This document shows positions 30,883 through 41,650 of a stretch of DNA of 64,000 nucleotides, in pieces. The notes beneath the pieces are model-generated. The model made no database searches, was not told the DNA's origin, and saw only the letters and a program-made list of their open reading frames with translations. Every line of letters starts with the position of its first letter. Position 1 is the first letter of the stretch. Position numbers and translations under genes: made by a program. The DNA is from Taudactylus pleione. Taxonomy: Eukaryota > Chordata > Amphibia > Anura > Myobatrachidae. The stretch spans positions 5,728,001 through 5,792,000 of the forward strand of contig JAUIMM010000601.1 in NCBI GenBank assembly GCA_031769625.1, given 5' to 3'.

Positions 30883-31055
30883 TGTGAATTTCAGAAACGG
30901 AAACAGTTTCCTGTGGTGGAGATATGTTGGTGATTTTGTTGTCTTGACAAAGGTCTACCTGAACCGAAACGTCGACCATTACCTTAGATCATGTGAGTGA
31001 TTTAAACAATTTTGCAACTGATTGGTGATTGCCTATTTCGTTTCTGGAATTCACA
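30883..31055 (+). mobile_element. Penelope-related inverted-repeat unit
   Basis: Ends TGTGAATTTCAGAAACG (30883-30899) and CGTTTCTGGAATTCACA (31039-31055) are inverted copies. The interior carries a hammerhead-like motif. 31056-31143 leads to another (TA)n. Confidence 0.6.
30929..30983 (+). ncRNA. Hammerhead-like motif (variant core)
   Basis: Possible stem I GGTGAT/ATTACC (6 bp with one G-U), core CTTGACAAA (30943-30951), short stem II GGT/ACC, then GAAAC (30966-30970) and GTCGACC. Same variant core as 14418-14426. Confidence 0.38.
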
Positions 31056-31140
31056 TATATTTTGGACTGATGTCTATAATGGAGCACCCCATCATTTGAG
31101 GTCTTACTACAGTGAGTGCAGCTTTCTGGACTTTATATAT

Positions 31141-31143
<3 letters not shown>

Positions 31144-31171
<28 letters not shown>
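31144..31171. repeat. (TA)n microsatellite
   Basis: TA tract at the left edge of composite repeat Y. Confidence 0.97.
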
Positions 31172-31174
<3 letters not shown>

Positions 31175-31179
31175 AGACA

Positions 31180-32946
31180 GTGTGTGCATGTGTGGGTACA
31201 TGTGTGTGTGCATGTGTGTTTTAATAAAATTTTACTTTGCTGTGGAACTACAGGTACCAGCAGGCCCGTAATGCCTCGCATGCTGATACTTCTGGTTTTC
31301 CAAGTACCAGCATGCGGGGGAGGATTGCTGGGAACTATAATTCCACAGCAAAAGACAATGGCCCTCATTCAGAGCCGGACGCTTTGAGCAGAGCGCACGC
31401 TCTGAATGAGGGCCGTCCTCCATAATTATGGAGCGTCCTCCTGGACGCTCGTATAGCTGTGGGTCACCACCCACAGCCTATACGGGCGTGCAGGTTGATG
31501 GCCGCGATGGTCTTGACCATCGCGACCATCGCCACTGCGAGCTGGAGCCTGCGGTTGAGTTTCTCAACCGCAAGGCCCGGAGTGATTTTGGCTCTCACTA
31601 GTGATGTCAGTGGGCCGGCTTCTGACGCTTGGCGTTCCCAATCAACATCGACAGCACGCCCCCTTTGATCAGACATAACGAGCGAAGGAAAGTCCTTCAC
31701 TCGTCGCGTCTGGCGCATGCGCACGACGGAGCTCCCTCCATCGTGCGCATGCGCAGTGCACACCATCGACCCACTTGCCAGCGGACAGCCGCTTGCGAGT
31801 GGGTCTGAATCAGGCCCTATATTTTAACTCTTTACTTGAACCACACTTTACACAATCAACCCGGCACCCATCGCTCCAGGGGTGTCGGGGATAGCCCCGG
31901 GCTATCAGCCTGGGCCTTGGGCGCAAAAGACAATATTTATATTTTCATATGCACCGCACAACACAATCAACCCAACAACCACCGCCCAGGGGTGCTGGGG
32001 ATAGCCCCAGGCTATCAGCATGGGCCTGGGGTGTCCTGGAGAGGGTAACCCCTTTATTGGGGGAGTCCCCAGCTCCCCAGGGATCCCCGGCCTGGGTTGA
32101 ATAGTGGTCAGGGGTGATGATTGGGGGGCAGGGCCACCCCATATATATATTTTTTTTAAACACAGAAGCAGGTATCATGGATCTTCCAGGTCCGAGCCTG
32201 CATTCTGTGTGGTGCTACCTCCCCCGGGTCCTAATGCCTGTCCCACTGCCAACCACACTGTCGCCCGCACCACCGCCACTAAGGTCCGCTACCGTCCCAG
32301 GTTCTGGCCGCAGCAAACGCCCGCTACTGCCCCGCACCTTTCCCCCGGGTCCTGCTGCAGCTACCGCCAGCTTCCTTCCCCCATGCCCACCACCGCTAAA
32401 GCCCGCAAACGACGGCCATCTTTGCACACCCAAGTGAACCCACTGTGAGAACACCTGCCGGGAGGCTCCTACTGCGCCTGGGCAACATGTTGAAATTTCC
32501 TATCTATTCAATGCCGCATTCTTGAGGTAATAGTGTAAAAACTGTAACTTTCTAATTTACCTCAACCCCAAAAGCACGTACCCTGGCACAATGGCTAACT
32601 AATAAAACAAACCCCCAAGTCTAAATTCACCCCCTACCTCAAGTTATGCTTTTCCAAACATCCCCCAAAGATAACAGCAGAAAAGTGGTCCTATTTGAGA
32701 ATGTCACAAAAAAGTGACAGTTGGAGCTTTAGATTATTCCCAAATCCTAATTTTTTACGTTTATGCCCTGAAATTTGGCATGCAGCACCGAGCGACAGTT
32801 CCACTCGGCCGTGCCCAATTTCAGCTCGGTATCTCCAACAGCTTTTGAGGTATAGCCTCTTAAACACCATGCCGCCCCTCCGGAATTCTCTATGGAGATT
32901 TCGTTTTTTTTAGATGCAGACTCAATATAAGGACACGACTGTGCCC

Positions 32947-32983
<37 letters not shown>

Positions 32984-33045
32984 TTATTAAAAAAAAAACT
33001 TATATTGTAATATGTGAGAATTACATATGTACAGGATTTTAAAAT
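31180..33045 (+). repeat. Composite repeat copy Y (modules N and M)
   Basis: Parallels copy X (24170-25507) in the same order, with MITE copy C inserted at 31360. Module M copy 4 is 32420-32915; an AT tract lies at 32952-32979. Frames such as 32104-32448 also occur in copy X but are interrupted differently, so they are not supported as genes. Confidence 0.8.
31360..31817 (+). mobile_element. Tandem-hairpin MITE, copy C
   Basis: Ends GGCCCTCATTCAG and CTGAATCAGGCCC; flanks AAT (31357-31359) and TAT (31818-31820). The empty paralogue at 24388 reads GACAATATTTT, consistent with a 3-bp duplication carrying one change. Shorter than copy A: hairpin 6 is cut in half at GGCTCT/CACTAGTG (about 31592) and hairpins 8-9 are lost at about 31637. 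Confidence 0.88.
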
Positions 33046-33049
33046 CTTA

Positions 33050-33545
33050 TCTATATAAAAACAAATGTCCTCACTGACCAACTCATCAATGCCCAGCCCA
33101 AACCCCTGGACCTAGAAATATGTAATTCGGGGAGTATATTCCTTCCACGATGTAGGCACCCACTAAGCCGGGATTTTTTGAAATTCGACTCCTAAGGGGG
33201 TGAAAACGGCTAAAATGTTTCCTCTTGACCAAGGTGATTGAGTGACAAAGCAGCATTTCCCATGTGCCCTGGGACTGTAAGCTCGTTGTCTGGGTCAAGT
33301 GGCTTCAGAGGTGTGGCTGCAGCGCAGTCCAATATTCAAATAGGGGAGCCACACCAACTGCCAGTGATGTTTGGCAGCATTTGGGGTGACAGTTGGTGTG
33401 GCTCTCCTATTTGCAGTGTTCTCCCCAGAAAATTTTTCCAGCTGGTGGCATCAAGAAGTAGCCAGGTGGGGGCCTTCGCAATAATAAAATGTTTTAAACC
33501 CTGACTTTATAATGATTTAAACTTGAAATAACATTGTATATATTA
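33050..33545 (+). mobile_element. Helitron-like 5' piece, uninterrupted
   Basis: CTATATAAAAACAAATGTCC start; uninterrupted at the sites where the other copies carry MITEs A, G1 and K, and lacks the hAT MITE of 26444. Serves as the empty-site reference. Confidence 0.5.
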
Positions 33546-33559
33546 ATTCTCCTCTTCTT

Positions 33560-33796
33560 CTTAGAGTCCCAGTCGTTTGCAGCTTTGTCATAATCAAAGT
33601 CTGTAGGATCTGGTCCCTCTAGTGAAATCAACATTGTGTTAATTAGTGCTGGCACCACAGAATTTATTTTTTATGCAGCTCCCAGATATAGTGTCCCCAC
33701 TATTTCAGCAGCTCCCAGATACAGTGTCCACAGACACTGTTCCCACTTGCTGGTACCACAGATATTTTTTCTATACAGCTCCCAATACTGCCCCCT
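33560..33796. other. Unassigned DNA with CAGCTCCCAGATA repeats
   Basis: Three irregular copies of CAGCTCCCAGATA-AGTGTCC words; nothing else recognised. Confidence 0.5.
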
Positions 33797-34052
33797 AGTG
33801 TTCCCGCTAGGATCAGTTGCGGGCAGGGGGCGGCGCAGACAGGGACCTCATGCGTGCCCGCAAAGTGGACGCGGCACTTCCGACGTCACTGTTGGGAGCA
33901 GTGCGGTACCCTCTACGTCACTTTTGGGAGCGTGACAAGCCGGCGGCGTCATTAATAGGGGCTTCCCCGAAACTGTTCCTTAATGTGAATAGATGCCGTC
34001 AGCGGCCAGGCTGTTTTAGCAGGGCGCCGCTATAAGGGGCAGCGTGAACACT
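33797..34052. mobile_element. MITE, TIR AGTGTTC
   Basis: Ends AGTGTTCCCGCT and AGCGTGAACACT. GC-rich and related to the ends of 29341-29755, including GAATAGATGCCG and CAGGCTGTTTTAGCAGGG words. Non-coding. Confidence 0.6.
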
Positions 34053-34544
34053 ATCCCCACTTGCAGGCTCCCAAATACTGTCCCCACAGATTTTATTTTC
34101 AGCTCCTACACAGAGAGAATGGACGCAGGACTACTCTAATGTGTACAGGCGACTGCTCCCGCCTGAACAGCACACCCATGATTTTATACAGGGGGAGGGA
34201 TCTCTGTCCTCCAGTCTTACACGCCCCTACACTGTGATGGGCCCAAGCTGCACAACCTGGCACTTTCCCCCGCCTTAAGGCACCGCGTCCCGTCGTCCGG
34301 AATTATTACTAACGTCACGTGTCCTTATTGCCAGCGGACACGGAGCCTCCAATGGGAAGAACATGTGGCATCCGTGTCCATGGTAACAAGGCACGTTGAG
34401 GGTGACCGGGTGACAGGCATTGGGGCGGGGGAGAGTGCCAGGCAGTAAGTTTTACGGGGACGCGGCGCATTGGGGCAGGGGGAAGTGTCGGGTGTTAGCT
34501 GTTTATTGCCGGTCGTTGCACCTGCAACAAACAGCCTGGGGAGA
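34053..34544. other. Unassigned GC-rich DNA
   Basis: No gene motif or matching ends. Confidence 0.45.
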
Positions 34545-35105
34545 GCACTGATTTGAATATTGGACTGTGCTGAATCCCCACCACTGCTAAGGACTTAACA
34601 CATTAACTAGGTTTTTTCCATTTGGATGCTTCACTTGCATTGAATTTGGATTTTTCATTTTCTCGAACATGGTAACTGAGTTTTTGAATGTTAAAGTGGA
34701 GATGGCACCTCACACCATTGTCCCCATTACAGGAGCTGGAGCCTGCCTTTTCTGCCCTCTCCTATCTCATGCATGAAGGTGCCCACACACATAGCGATGT
34801 GCTCACGATCTGACTAGAGGCACGATTTTCCCTGAACTCTCCCCAGGCAGCTCCCCAGCAGTCGTGGTCACGATTTGGAGTAAAAAATGTCCAATCTGAC
34901 TTAAGATCTATCGTGCATTCAGTGTATTGTGTCCCAGATTGACAGATTTGAAGATGCGATTTATGACGAGCAGGGACGCGCATCGGCATCATGATTAGAA
35001 AGTCACGATTTGGGATCACGATTCGTCGAAATCGGGCAAATTGTGTAAAACGCCATGAGTGTAGGCACCTTGACACTCAACTAATGTCTAGGGAGGTGTG
35101 TGATT
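34545..35105 (+). pseudogene. OTU-domain fragment, copy 2, split by MITE H1
   Basis: 34545-34776 resumes at 35071-35105. Matches 6505-6770: GGTTTTTTCCATTTGGAT, ATTTTTCATTTTCTCGAACA, ATG at 34669, then GAGACLFC, the cysteine box of an OTU protease better preserved than in copy 1. A frameshift follows. The coding stretch is short and ends soon after the MITE. Confidence 0.55.
34777..35070. mobile_element. MITE H1, TIR AGGTGCC-ACACAC, TSD TGA
   Basis: Starts AGGTGCCCACACACATAGCG, ends GTGTAGGCACCT, flanked by TGA (34774-34776, 35071-35073). The OTU copy at 6731 has a single ATGACACTCA here, confirming the 3-bp duplication. Confidence 0.88.
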
Positions 35106-35209
35106 GTCAGCAGTGTTTGCGGATTTAAATCAACTTGATTTATATCACAAATTAAATCACGATTTTTTTTTTCTTTAAATCAAGGTGTTTAATGTATTGT
35201 TAAAATTAA

Positions 35210-35808
35210 GGCCCTCATTCAGAGCCGCTCGCTATTTGCGGTCGTTCGTTTTCTAAAAAGTGGTGGCTATTCAAATGAACCGTTCGCACTTTGCGGTCTG
35301 TTCACGCCTCTAAGGCTGAACGAGCGAGCAAAACATACGAACGTAATTTTGAAAAATACGCCCCCTGGCCGCTCGCACCATACGTCATATCCGCTATTTA
35401 TTAGATTAATCGAGTACATCGAACAGCGTATGAACTGCTCGCTATTCTTGTGGTTGGTTTTTTCAACCGCTATTTTGCGAGCAGTTCTGAGTTAAAAAAA
35501 ACCAAGTGACGTGGTCAATGACGCTGCTGGATTAATGATGCACTCCCTTAAAACGCCCGTTTTGACCTTTAAGCACGCCTGCGTTCTGAATTACACTCCC
35601 CGTTTTCAAGCACCTTCCCCTGTTACCACCCACATACGCCTCATCCTGTCACTCAAAGTAGCAGGCATTTGCTATTTTGTGAACAAACTATTTTCGGCCG
35701 CACTGACTGGTTCGCGCATGCGTATTAAAATCCGTACGCATGCGCAGATGAGCGAACATCGCTCATAACGAACGAGCGGCCGCTTACGAGTGACTCTGAA
35801 TGAGGGCC
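35210..35808. mobile_element. Harbinger-type MITE, TSD TAA
   Basis: Ends GGCCCTCATTCAGAGCCGCT (then CG) and GACTCTGAATGAGGGCC, flanked by TAA (35207-35209, 35809-35811). The first 22 bp equal the left end of the Harbinger element at 45021. Unlike copies A-E it has few strong palindromes. 599 bp, non-coding. Confidence 0.88.
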
Positions 35809-35917
35809 TAAATCTGGACAAACCAAGCATGAAGAAATTTTTGGACCTGCACATTTTCTCTCTTAATTGATGGACCCATGTTACTGTAGTAGTTGTTTAA
35901 CTGCAGAAGATAAGTTA

Positions 35918-36189
35918 TGGAGCATACACACGGTCAGATTTGTCACATCTGTCAAATTAATTTTACCAAAGATTTGAACGATTTGAACGATTTTTGACTG
36001 CATTAAAATGAATAGAATCGTCCAAGTCTGACTGCAAACACATCAGATGTCAGATATCGTTATCTGACCATCAGGAACGCGCATCGTTCAAATCGTTCAT
36101 CTGACAGATATGTCAGATTTTCCTTCAGATATGAATATAAATCGTTATCGTTCAGATCTGAAGAAAAATCTGACCGTGTGTATGCACCA
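35918..36189. mobile_element. MITE G2, TSD TTA
   Basis: Starts TGGAGCATACACACGGTCAG and ends CTGACCGTGTGTATGCACCA, flanked by TTA (35915-35917, 36190-36192). Same family as G1, internally shorter. Confidence 0.88.
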
Positions 36190-36551
36190 TTAGATGCTCT
36201 TAAGTTTGCCAACAAAAAATATCCAAATTCAATAACCCTTCTACCAATACTAGTCAAGTTCCAAGCAAAAGCTTAATGACCTCTTGTTTGACCTCGATGT
36301 TGTGTCAACAGTGGCACCAATAGATTGGTGGAAAAAGCACATTGGTTCAGAAACTGTTGCTGGTAATGAAAATATCATGGTAGCAGTAGAGCAATTGCTA
36401 ACAGCTGCAGCATCATCAGCTTCAGTAGAGAAGAATATTTTGAACATTTGCTTTGCTGCAGTCAAAACTGAGAAACCGCTTGGGTACTGACAAAGTTGCA
36501 AAACTTGTGTTTCTTTTTAAGGAGTTCAATAAACCTATTTGTGTAGTCTAA
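36190..36551 (+). pseudogene. hAT transposase C-terminal dimerisation region
   Basis: 36284-36490 reads TVAPIDWWKKHIGSET, EQLLTAAASSASVEKNILNI and AAVKTEKP, the conserved W-K and SSASVE features of the hAT C-terminal domain. A frameshift near 36470 moves to RLGTDKVAKLVFLFKEFNKP, which ends with TAA at 36549-36551. Catalytic residues lie upstream in full proteins and are not seen. 35812-35917, left of MITE G2, probably belongs to the same element. Confidence 0.75.
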
Positions 36552-36552
36552 A

Positions 36553-36980
36553 GGTGCATACACACACAACGATTTTTTGAACGATTATCGTTAAACGATA
36601 TCGTTTAACGATAATCGTTTGAAAAAATCGTTCACTTTGTGAGTCAAATGATGAACGATTATCGTTCATGCGCGTTCACGTTTGTAGTGAACATCACTAG
36701 TGATGTCAGTGGGGCCGGCTCCAGACGGTAGGTGTTCCCATGGGAACGCCTCCGTCTGGCAGGCACGCCCCCGGCACCCCCACCAAAGGGGGCGTGCTGT
36801 CAATCAACATCGACAGCATGCCCCCTTTGGTGCGAGACCCGGAGCGACAGCTTGGCTGTCGCAGTCCGGGTCTCGCGCATGCGCACGACGGAGCTCCCTC
36901 CGTCGTGCGCATGCGCAGTGGGGGAACATCGACCCGTTTGCGAGCGTCCTTTGCTCGCGAACGGGTCTGAATGACCCCCC
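36553..36980. mobile_element. Chimeric MITE: G-like left part joined to hairpin-MITE right part
   Basis: 36553-36689 begins GGTGCATACACACACAACG and is built from AACGATTATCGTT palindromes. At about 36690 it switches to the hairpin family at the ACATCACTAGTGATGTCAGT palindrome and continues through the same order as copy A (AGGTGTTCCCATGGGAACGCC, GGGGGCGTGCTGTC, GCGCATGCGCACGACGGAGC) to GGGTCTGAATGACCCCCC. No matching left TIR for the hairpin family is present. Confidence 0.75.
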
Positions 36981-38055
36981 AAATCTCTTAAATTGCCAGT
37001 GGATATTTCACGGACTTTACGTTTGTGTAGCACATATTGTGGGTTAAGGGATATAGCACTATGGCACTGAAACCACAAGGGGTAGCTAGTAAAAAGGAGG
37101 CGTATAGTTGTGCATCACATCACATTGTCTCCTGCCAGTAGGATGATAATACAGGATTCTACAGTGGGAAGTAGTCCAGGCCTTGGAGTTGTTAGGGCAA
37201 CTGTTGTCACGCTTCTCCAAGAGTTTTGTCTCTGGATGGGCATAATGGAAGTTATTCCTATGACTGACTTTGGTCAGGACTTGGGGTGTGGAGTGCTGCC
37301 TCCTCCCAGGAACACTGTGTAAGCAAGATCTGAATTACGGGAGCTGGTGATTATCCTGCCGATTGTTTTGTATTGCATTATATTATATATAAATTACCAT
37401 TACATCTCTCTGCTAGTATAAGCTACTTGAGAGACTGGCCTACCTCTGCCTCTCACACTTTCTTGACTCATATAACTTATGGAACCCACTTCAGTCGGAC
37501 TGTCTTTCCAAACACTCCACAGCGACGGCACTGACTAACTAATGTAGTCAATGATTTGATCACTGCCAAGTCTAAATGCCATTACCCACTTCTAATGCTT
37601 ATATCTTTGCTGTATTTGACGCTAAAAAGCTAGTACAGAAGAGTGTACAATAAGAGGCGCCAACAAATGAGTGCTATCAAATAGTATATTATCAGGTCAA
37701 TATTTAAACAATTAACTATAGATAAACAATGAATATATATATATATACATACATACATAACAGAAACACACGCACAGTACATATACACAAGGAAGCAGCT
37801 GCCATTAACAGACAGTAATCACCCCAGAAGGTAGCTATTGTGAAATCTATATAACATAGAAGAAACGGCACATGTGCTATCCTGCATATATAAGAGAAAC
37901 CTTGTATCTAAAGAAAAAGACTGCGTGAGTGTCCTTATTGACGATAAATAACTGATTTATTAAAACAATGTATCACAAACTAAAAAGCTGGTACATATAT
38001 GGCATACATAAACCACATGAAATGAATTATTCGCATATAATAGCATATCATCCTG
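36981..38055. other. Unassigned AT-rich DNA
   Basis: No gene motif. A short (AT)n with ATAC repeats lies at 37733-37760. Confidence 0.5.
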
Positions 38056-38059
38056 TAAT

Positions 38060-38850
38060 ATGCATTTGACACTGTTGACCACTCTCTTCTCGTACAAACA
38101 CTACAATCCCTAAAGGTGCCTACACACTAGGCGATCTGGTCACGATCCGATATTGTGTCCGATTTCTCCCCCGGCAGCTTCCCGGCAGTCGTGGGCAGGA
38201 TTTGGTGTTAAAAGCTATTCAAATTGGCCTATGATCTACCATGCATCCTAACTATACCAGAGCATCGTGACTGAGATTTTCAGATCTTGCCTGCAGCAGG
38301 CAAGATCTGAAGATGCGATGTACGACCAGCGGCATCTTGATTGTGAGTGGACACTCACGATTAGGACATATTTTACAAGATCTGTCGTTCTGATGCGTCA
38401 GAATCGGGCAGATCGTGTAAAAAATCGCCTAGTGTGTAGGCACCTTTGGTCTCAGGACACAGTTCTATCCTGGTTCTTTAAAATCATTATTTCAGTGTTT
38501 GCTTCTCTGGATCCACTTCCTCTATCGGTTATCAGTTAAGAGTACCACAAGGCTCAGTCCTACAGTAGGTCTTCTGCTTTTCTCTATCTATACCACAATT
38601 CCAGGAAAACTAATCAGCTATTTTGGATTTCAGTATAATTTGTATGCAGATAATACCCAAATCTACCAGTCTGCTCCAGATCTCTAACCATCTGCATTAC
38701 TGAAAGTCTTTCTGCAATTTCGTCTTAGATGTCATCCCGCCACCTCAAACTCAAGACTTGTTAATGTTTTATCCCTAATTAGTACCCATTCAGGCAATAG
38801 TCCTATATGAATCTAATATTTTTTGTTCGAGTATTCTAGCTCTTATTATC
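38060..38850 (+). pseudogene. LINE reverse transcriptase fragment, split by MITE H2
   Basis: 38060-38113 encodes AFDTVDHSLLVQTLQSL (RT motif with catalytic Asp). After the MITE, 38446 continues in shifted frames with [51 protein letters not shown]. The usual YADD box reads YADN, so the enzyme would be dead. The style is that of L2/Rex/CR1-group LINEs; I cannot place it further. Several stops and frameshifts. Confidence 0.75.
38114..38445. mobile_element. MITE H2, TIR AGGTGCCTACACACTAGGCG
   Basis: Ends AGGTGCCTACACACTAGGCG and CGCCTAGTGTGTAGGCACCT, a perfect 20-bp inverted repeat. Internal palindrome CAGATCTTGCCTG/CAGGCAAGATCTG. Flanks TAA and TTG do not match, so the duplication has decayed. 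Confidence 0.88.
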
Positions 38851-38935
38851 TGGAAATATAATTTATTCACTGTGGATCTTGGATGAGTTTTTTTTTATGG
38901 ATATTTGGTATATCCTCTTTCTGGTGGTAAAACTA

Positions 38936-39360
38936 ATACCTCTTTTCCACCAAAAACCCAGGTCCGACCTGGGTTTTTGGACATGGTTCCAACCCTGGTC
39001 AGACCCAGGTCAGACCCATTTACACTGCAACTTTGATCTGGGTTACTCCCAGGTCAGCCTTGTTCACACTGAACTCAGGTCTGCCCTGCTAAACCTGTGA
39101 GGTCATAAAAAGTGGGTGGTGAATGCTCCACAACCACCAATCCTCTCATTTTAGGCATGATCCAGGTCAGATAACCTGGGTTGCACCGTTTACACTGCAC
39201 CATTACCTGGGTCCATCCTGGGTCCAACCCTGGTAGCTACCTGGGTTGGATTGCAGGGTCACTTGACCCAGGTTATTTTTCAGAGACCCTTTTACACTGA
39301 GCTGCGACCCGGGTAGACCCAGCAAAAACCCAGGTTTTTGCTCTGGTGTAAAAGGGGTAT
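38936..39360. mobile_element. MITE rich in ACCCAGGT words
   Basis: Ends ATACCTCTTTTCCACCA and TGGTGTAAAAGGGGTAT; many ACCCAGGT/ACCTGGGT copies inside. A relative, in the other orientation or rearranged, is at 42556-42972. Confidence 0.75.
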
Positions 39361-39366
39361 AAGGAA

Positions 39367-39706
39367 GGAATTCAATTAGCCCTGATAATATAACGGAAGT
39401 AAAAATGGTGGTAGCCTTGGGCTTTAACGGCCGGGGCTATTCAATTACAGCCCTTTTTTCTTGACCAATAAATTATCTGTTATTGGGCGTTAACACATAG
39501 CATCTGGGAAAAGTTCCTGGACCTATGTGTTAACCCACTGTTTGCACCCGACAACAGGCTAATTATCGAGTAGAACTTCTCGAGTCTACTCAGACCCGAA
39601 GAGAAATATGCATTAATTGCAGTGCTGCGGGCTGACTTCGGGGCTAATTGGATAGCCCCGGGGCATCAATTAGCCCGGGGTAAATTACCATGGCTAATTG
39701 AGTCCC
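39367..39706. mobile_element. MITE, TIR GGA-TCAATTAGCC
   Basis: Ends GGAATTCAATTAGCC and GGCTAATTGAGTCC. Internal GGGGCTA/TAGCCCC repeats. Duplication not clear. Confidence 0.7.
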
Positions 39707-39859
39707 CCCTCCATCCCCAAGTGTAAAGGTCCCTTCTTATCAGGGAGGACCCACGGGCTACCCCAGTGTGCTATGGGGGCTGCAGCAGCTGTAGAATGCA
39801 AAAATGCAGTGGCTACCGGATACTACAAAGAACTAAAGTAAAAGGGAAGCCAAAGGTCA

Positions 39860-40130
39860 TTACAGAGTGTTAAAGGTGGAAAGACACAGATCACTACACA
39901 GTGCTAACAGGGGAGCCTCTGCATATTGCTAGTGGAGGCGGGGGCACAGAATTACAGAGTTCTACAGGGAATCACAAGCTACTACAGAGTGCTAAATTCA
40001 ACCACAGGCAGCTAGAGAGTGTCAAGGGGACCGCCACAGCCAGCCACAGAGTGCCAAGTGGACCGCAATGCCGGTCGCACTGTGCCAAGGGGGTCGCTAT
40101 AGCCAACTACAGAGTGACAAGGGGACCATG
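39860..40130. repeat. Degenerate tandem repeat, about 30-bp unit
   Basis: Repeats of the type CTACAGAGTGCTAA / CACAGAGTGCCAAG-GGACCGC. Its plus frame is open only because of the repeat. 39707-39859 and 40131-40880 hold nothing assignable, apart from a GGGCCCGATTCA word at 40725 that recurs at 43719. Confidence 0.6.
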
Positions 40131-40879
40131 TGCTGGTATATTATGCTGATCACAAGTTTACATGCCACACATGAAAAACAATAATTGCGTTGCTTGTCAA
40201 TTGTGCAAGAAATTGGTTAATCTTAACTTTTGACTCGGGATCCTAACTGTTGGTTAAATTTGTTCAAGCTTCAAATTATATATTTTTTCAAATTATATAT
40301 TTATAAGATAGCAGGAGAAATATATCAGTTAAGCTTAAAGCACAACTTTCAGTCATAGAACTTACCTTCTAAAAGATCCATGTATACTAGAAATGCTGCA
40401 TAAACTTGGGCATTCTCTGCTACATCCAATGTCATCATTTCTTTAAACTGCAAAATTTAAATTCAATAATAAAAAAAAAAATTACTTTTTGTAATTTTCT
40501 CAATGTTGTACAGGTTATTTTCAGTACACACCAACCATGTGATATGGGTGATCTACCAACCTGTAAAAACACAATCCTTAAACAAAAAGCAGACATCTTG
40601 AACTAGCAGGAAATTGAGTACCAACTGTGATAAACTATACCTTTGGTTTTTATTAATAACACTACACAAGCATAATTGGCAGAATTAGTTTTTCTAATTT
40701 AATAAATATGGCAAAAGCAACATAGGGCCCGATTCAAAATTGCATGCTACACCGATATGAGCACAGCTGGCCGATGTGATAAGTACTCTGCATGTGTCTG
40801 AGTAGCACTGCGAATTGGTACCGCACAGAGACGCAGAACAAATTTGGAAGCAGAGACTGTGGATTGTAGTGGGAGTTCT

Positions 40880-41650
40880 TGGGAGATTAAAACCACCTGC
40901 CCAATACTGTGTAGGTCCCTCTCATGTTGCCAGAACAGCTCTGACCCATGGAGGCATGGACTCCACAAGACCTCTGAAGGTGTGCTGTAGTATCTGGCAC
41001 CAAGACATTCATATCAGATCCTTTAAGTCCTGTAAGTTGCAAGGTGAGGCCTTCCTAGCTTGCCTTCTTCCCATAGTGCATCCTCTTTCACAGGTAAACA
41101 AAGCACTCTATGCAGCTGGCCTACCCACATGATGTAAAAGAAAATGATTCATCAGACCACGCCACCTTCCATTGCTCCATGGTCCAATTCTGACGCTTAT
41201 GTGCCCATTGTATGCACTTTCGGCAGTGGACAGGGGTCAGCATGGGCATTCTAACCAGTCTGCGGCTACACAGTAAGCTGCGATGCATTGTGTATTTTGT
41301 TACCTTTCTAGGATAGTCAGCATTAAACTAAGCAGCAAATTGTGCTACGGTAGCTCTTCTTTAGGATTGGACAAGACAGGCTAGCCTTCGCTCCACATGG
41401 GCATCAATGAGCCTTGGGTGCCCATGACCCTTTCCCTAGTTCACAAGTTGTCCTTCCTTGGACCACTTTTAGTAGGTACTATCCACTGCATTTCGGGAAC
41501 ACCCCACAAGACCTCCATTATGGAGATGCTCTGACCTACTCATCTAAAAATCATAATTTGGTCCTTGTCAAAGTCGCTCAGATCTTTAAACTTGCCAAAT
41601 TTTCCTGCTTCCTAAACATCAACTTCAAGAACTGACTGTGCACTTGTGGT
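40880..41650 (-). pseudogene. Tc1-like transposase remnant with internal deletion
   Basis: The minus strand at about 41635-41130 encodes, with frameshifts, the N-terminal part of a Tc1 transposase: an SEFDKDQI-like start, a helix-turn-helix, a GHPRLIDA-like hook, RPVRMPMLTPVHCRK-like and a WSDESFSFT-like first Asp. 41050-40880 encodes the C-terminal end (NLQDLKDLI, TFRGLVESMPPWVRAVL). The second Asp and the Glu region between them are missing, with a junction near 41055. Both parts keep order and strand, so this is an internal deletion. No TIRs located. Confidence 0.6.
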
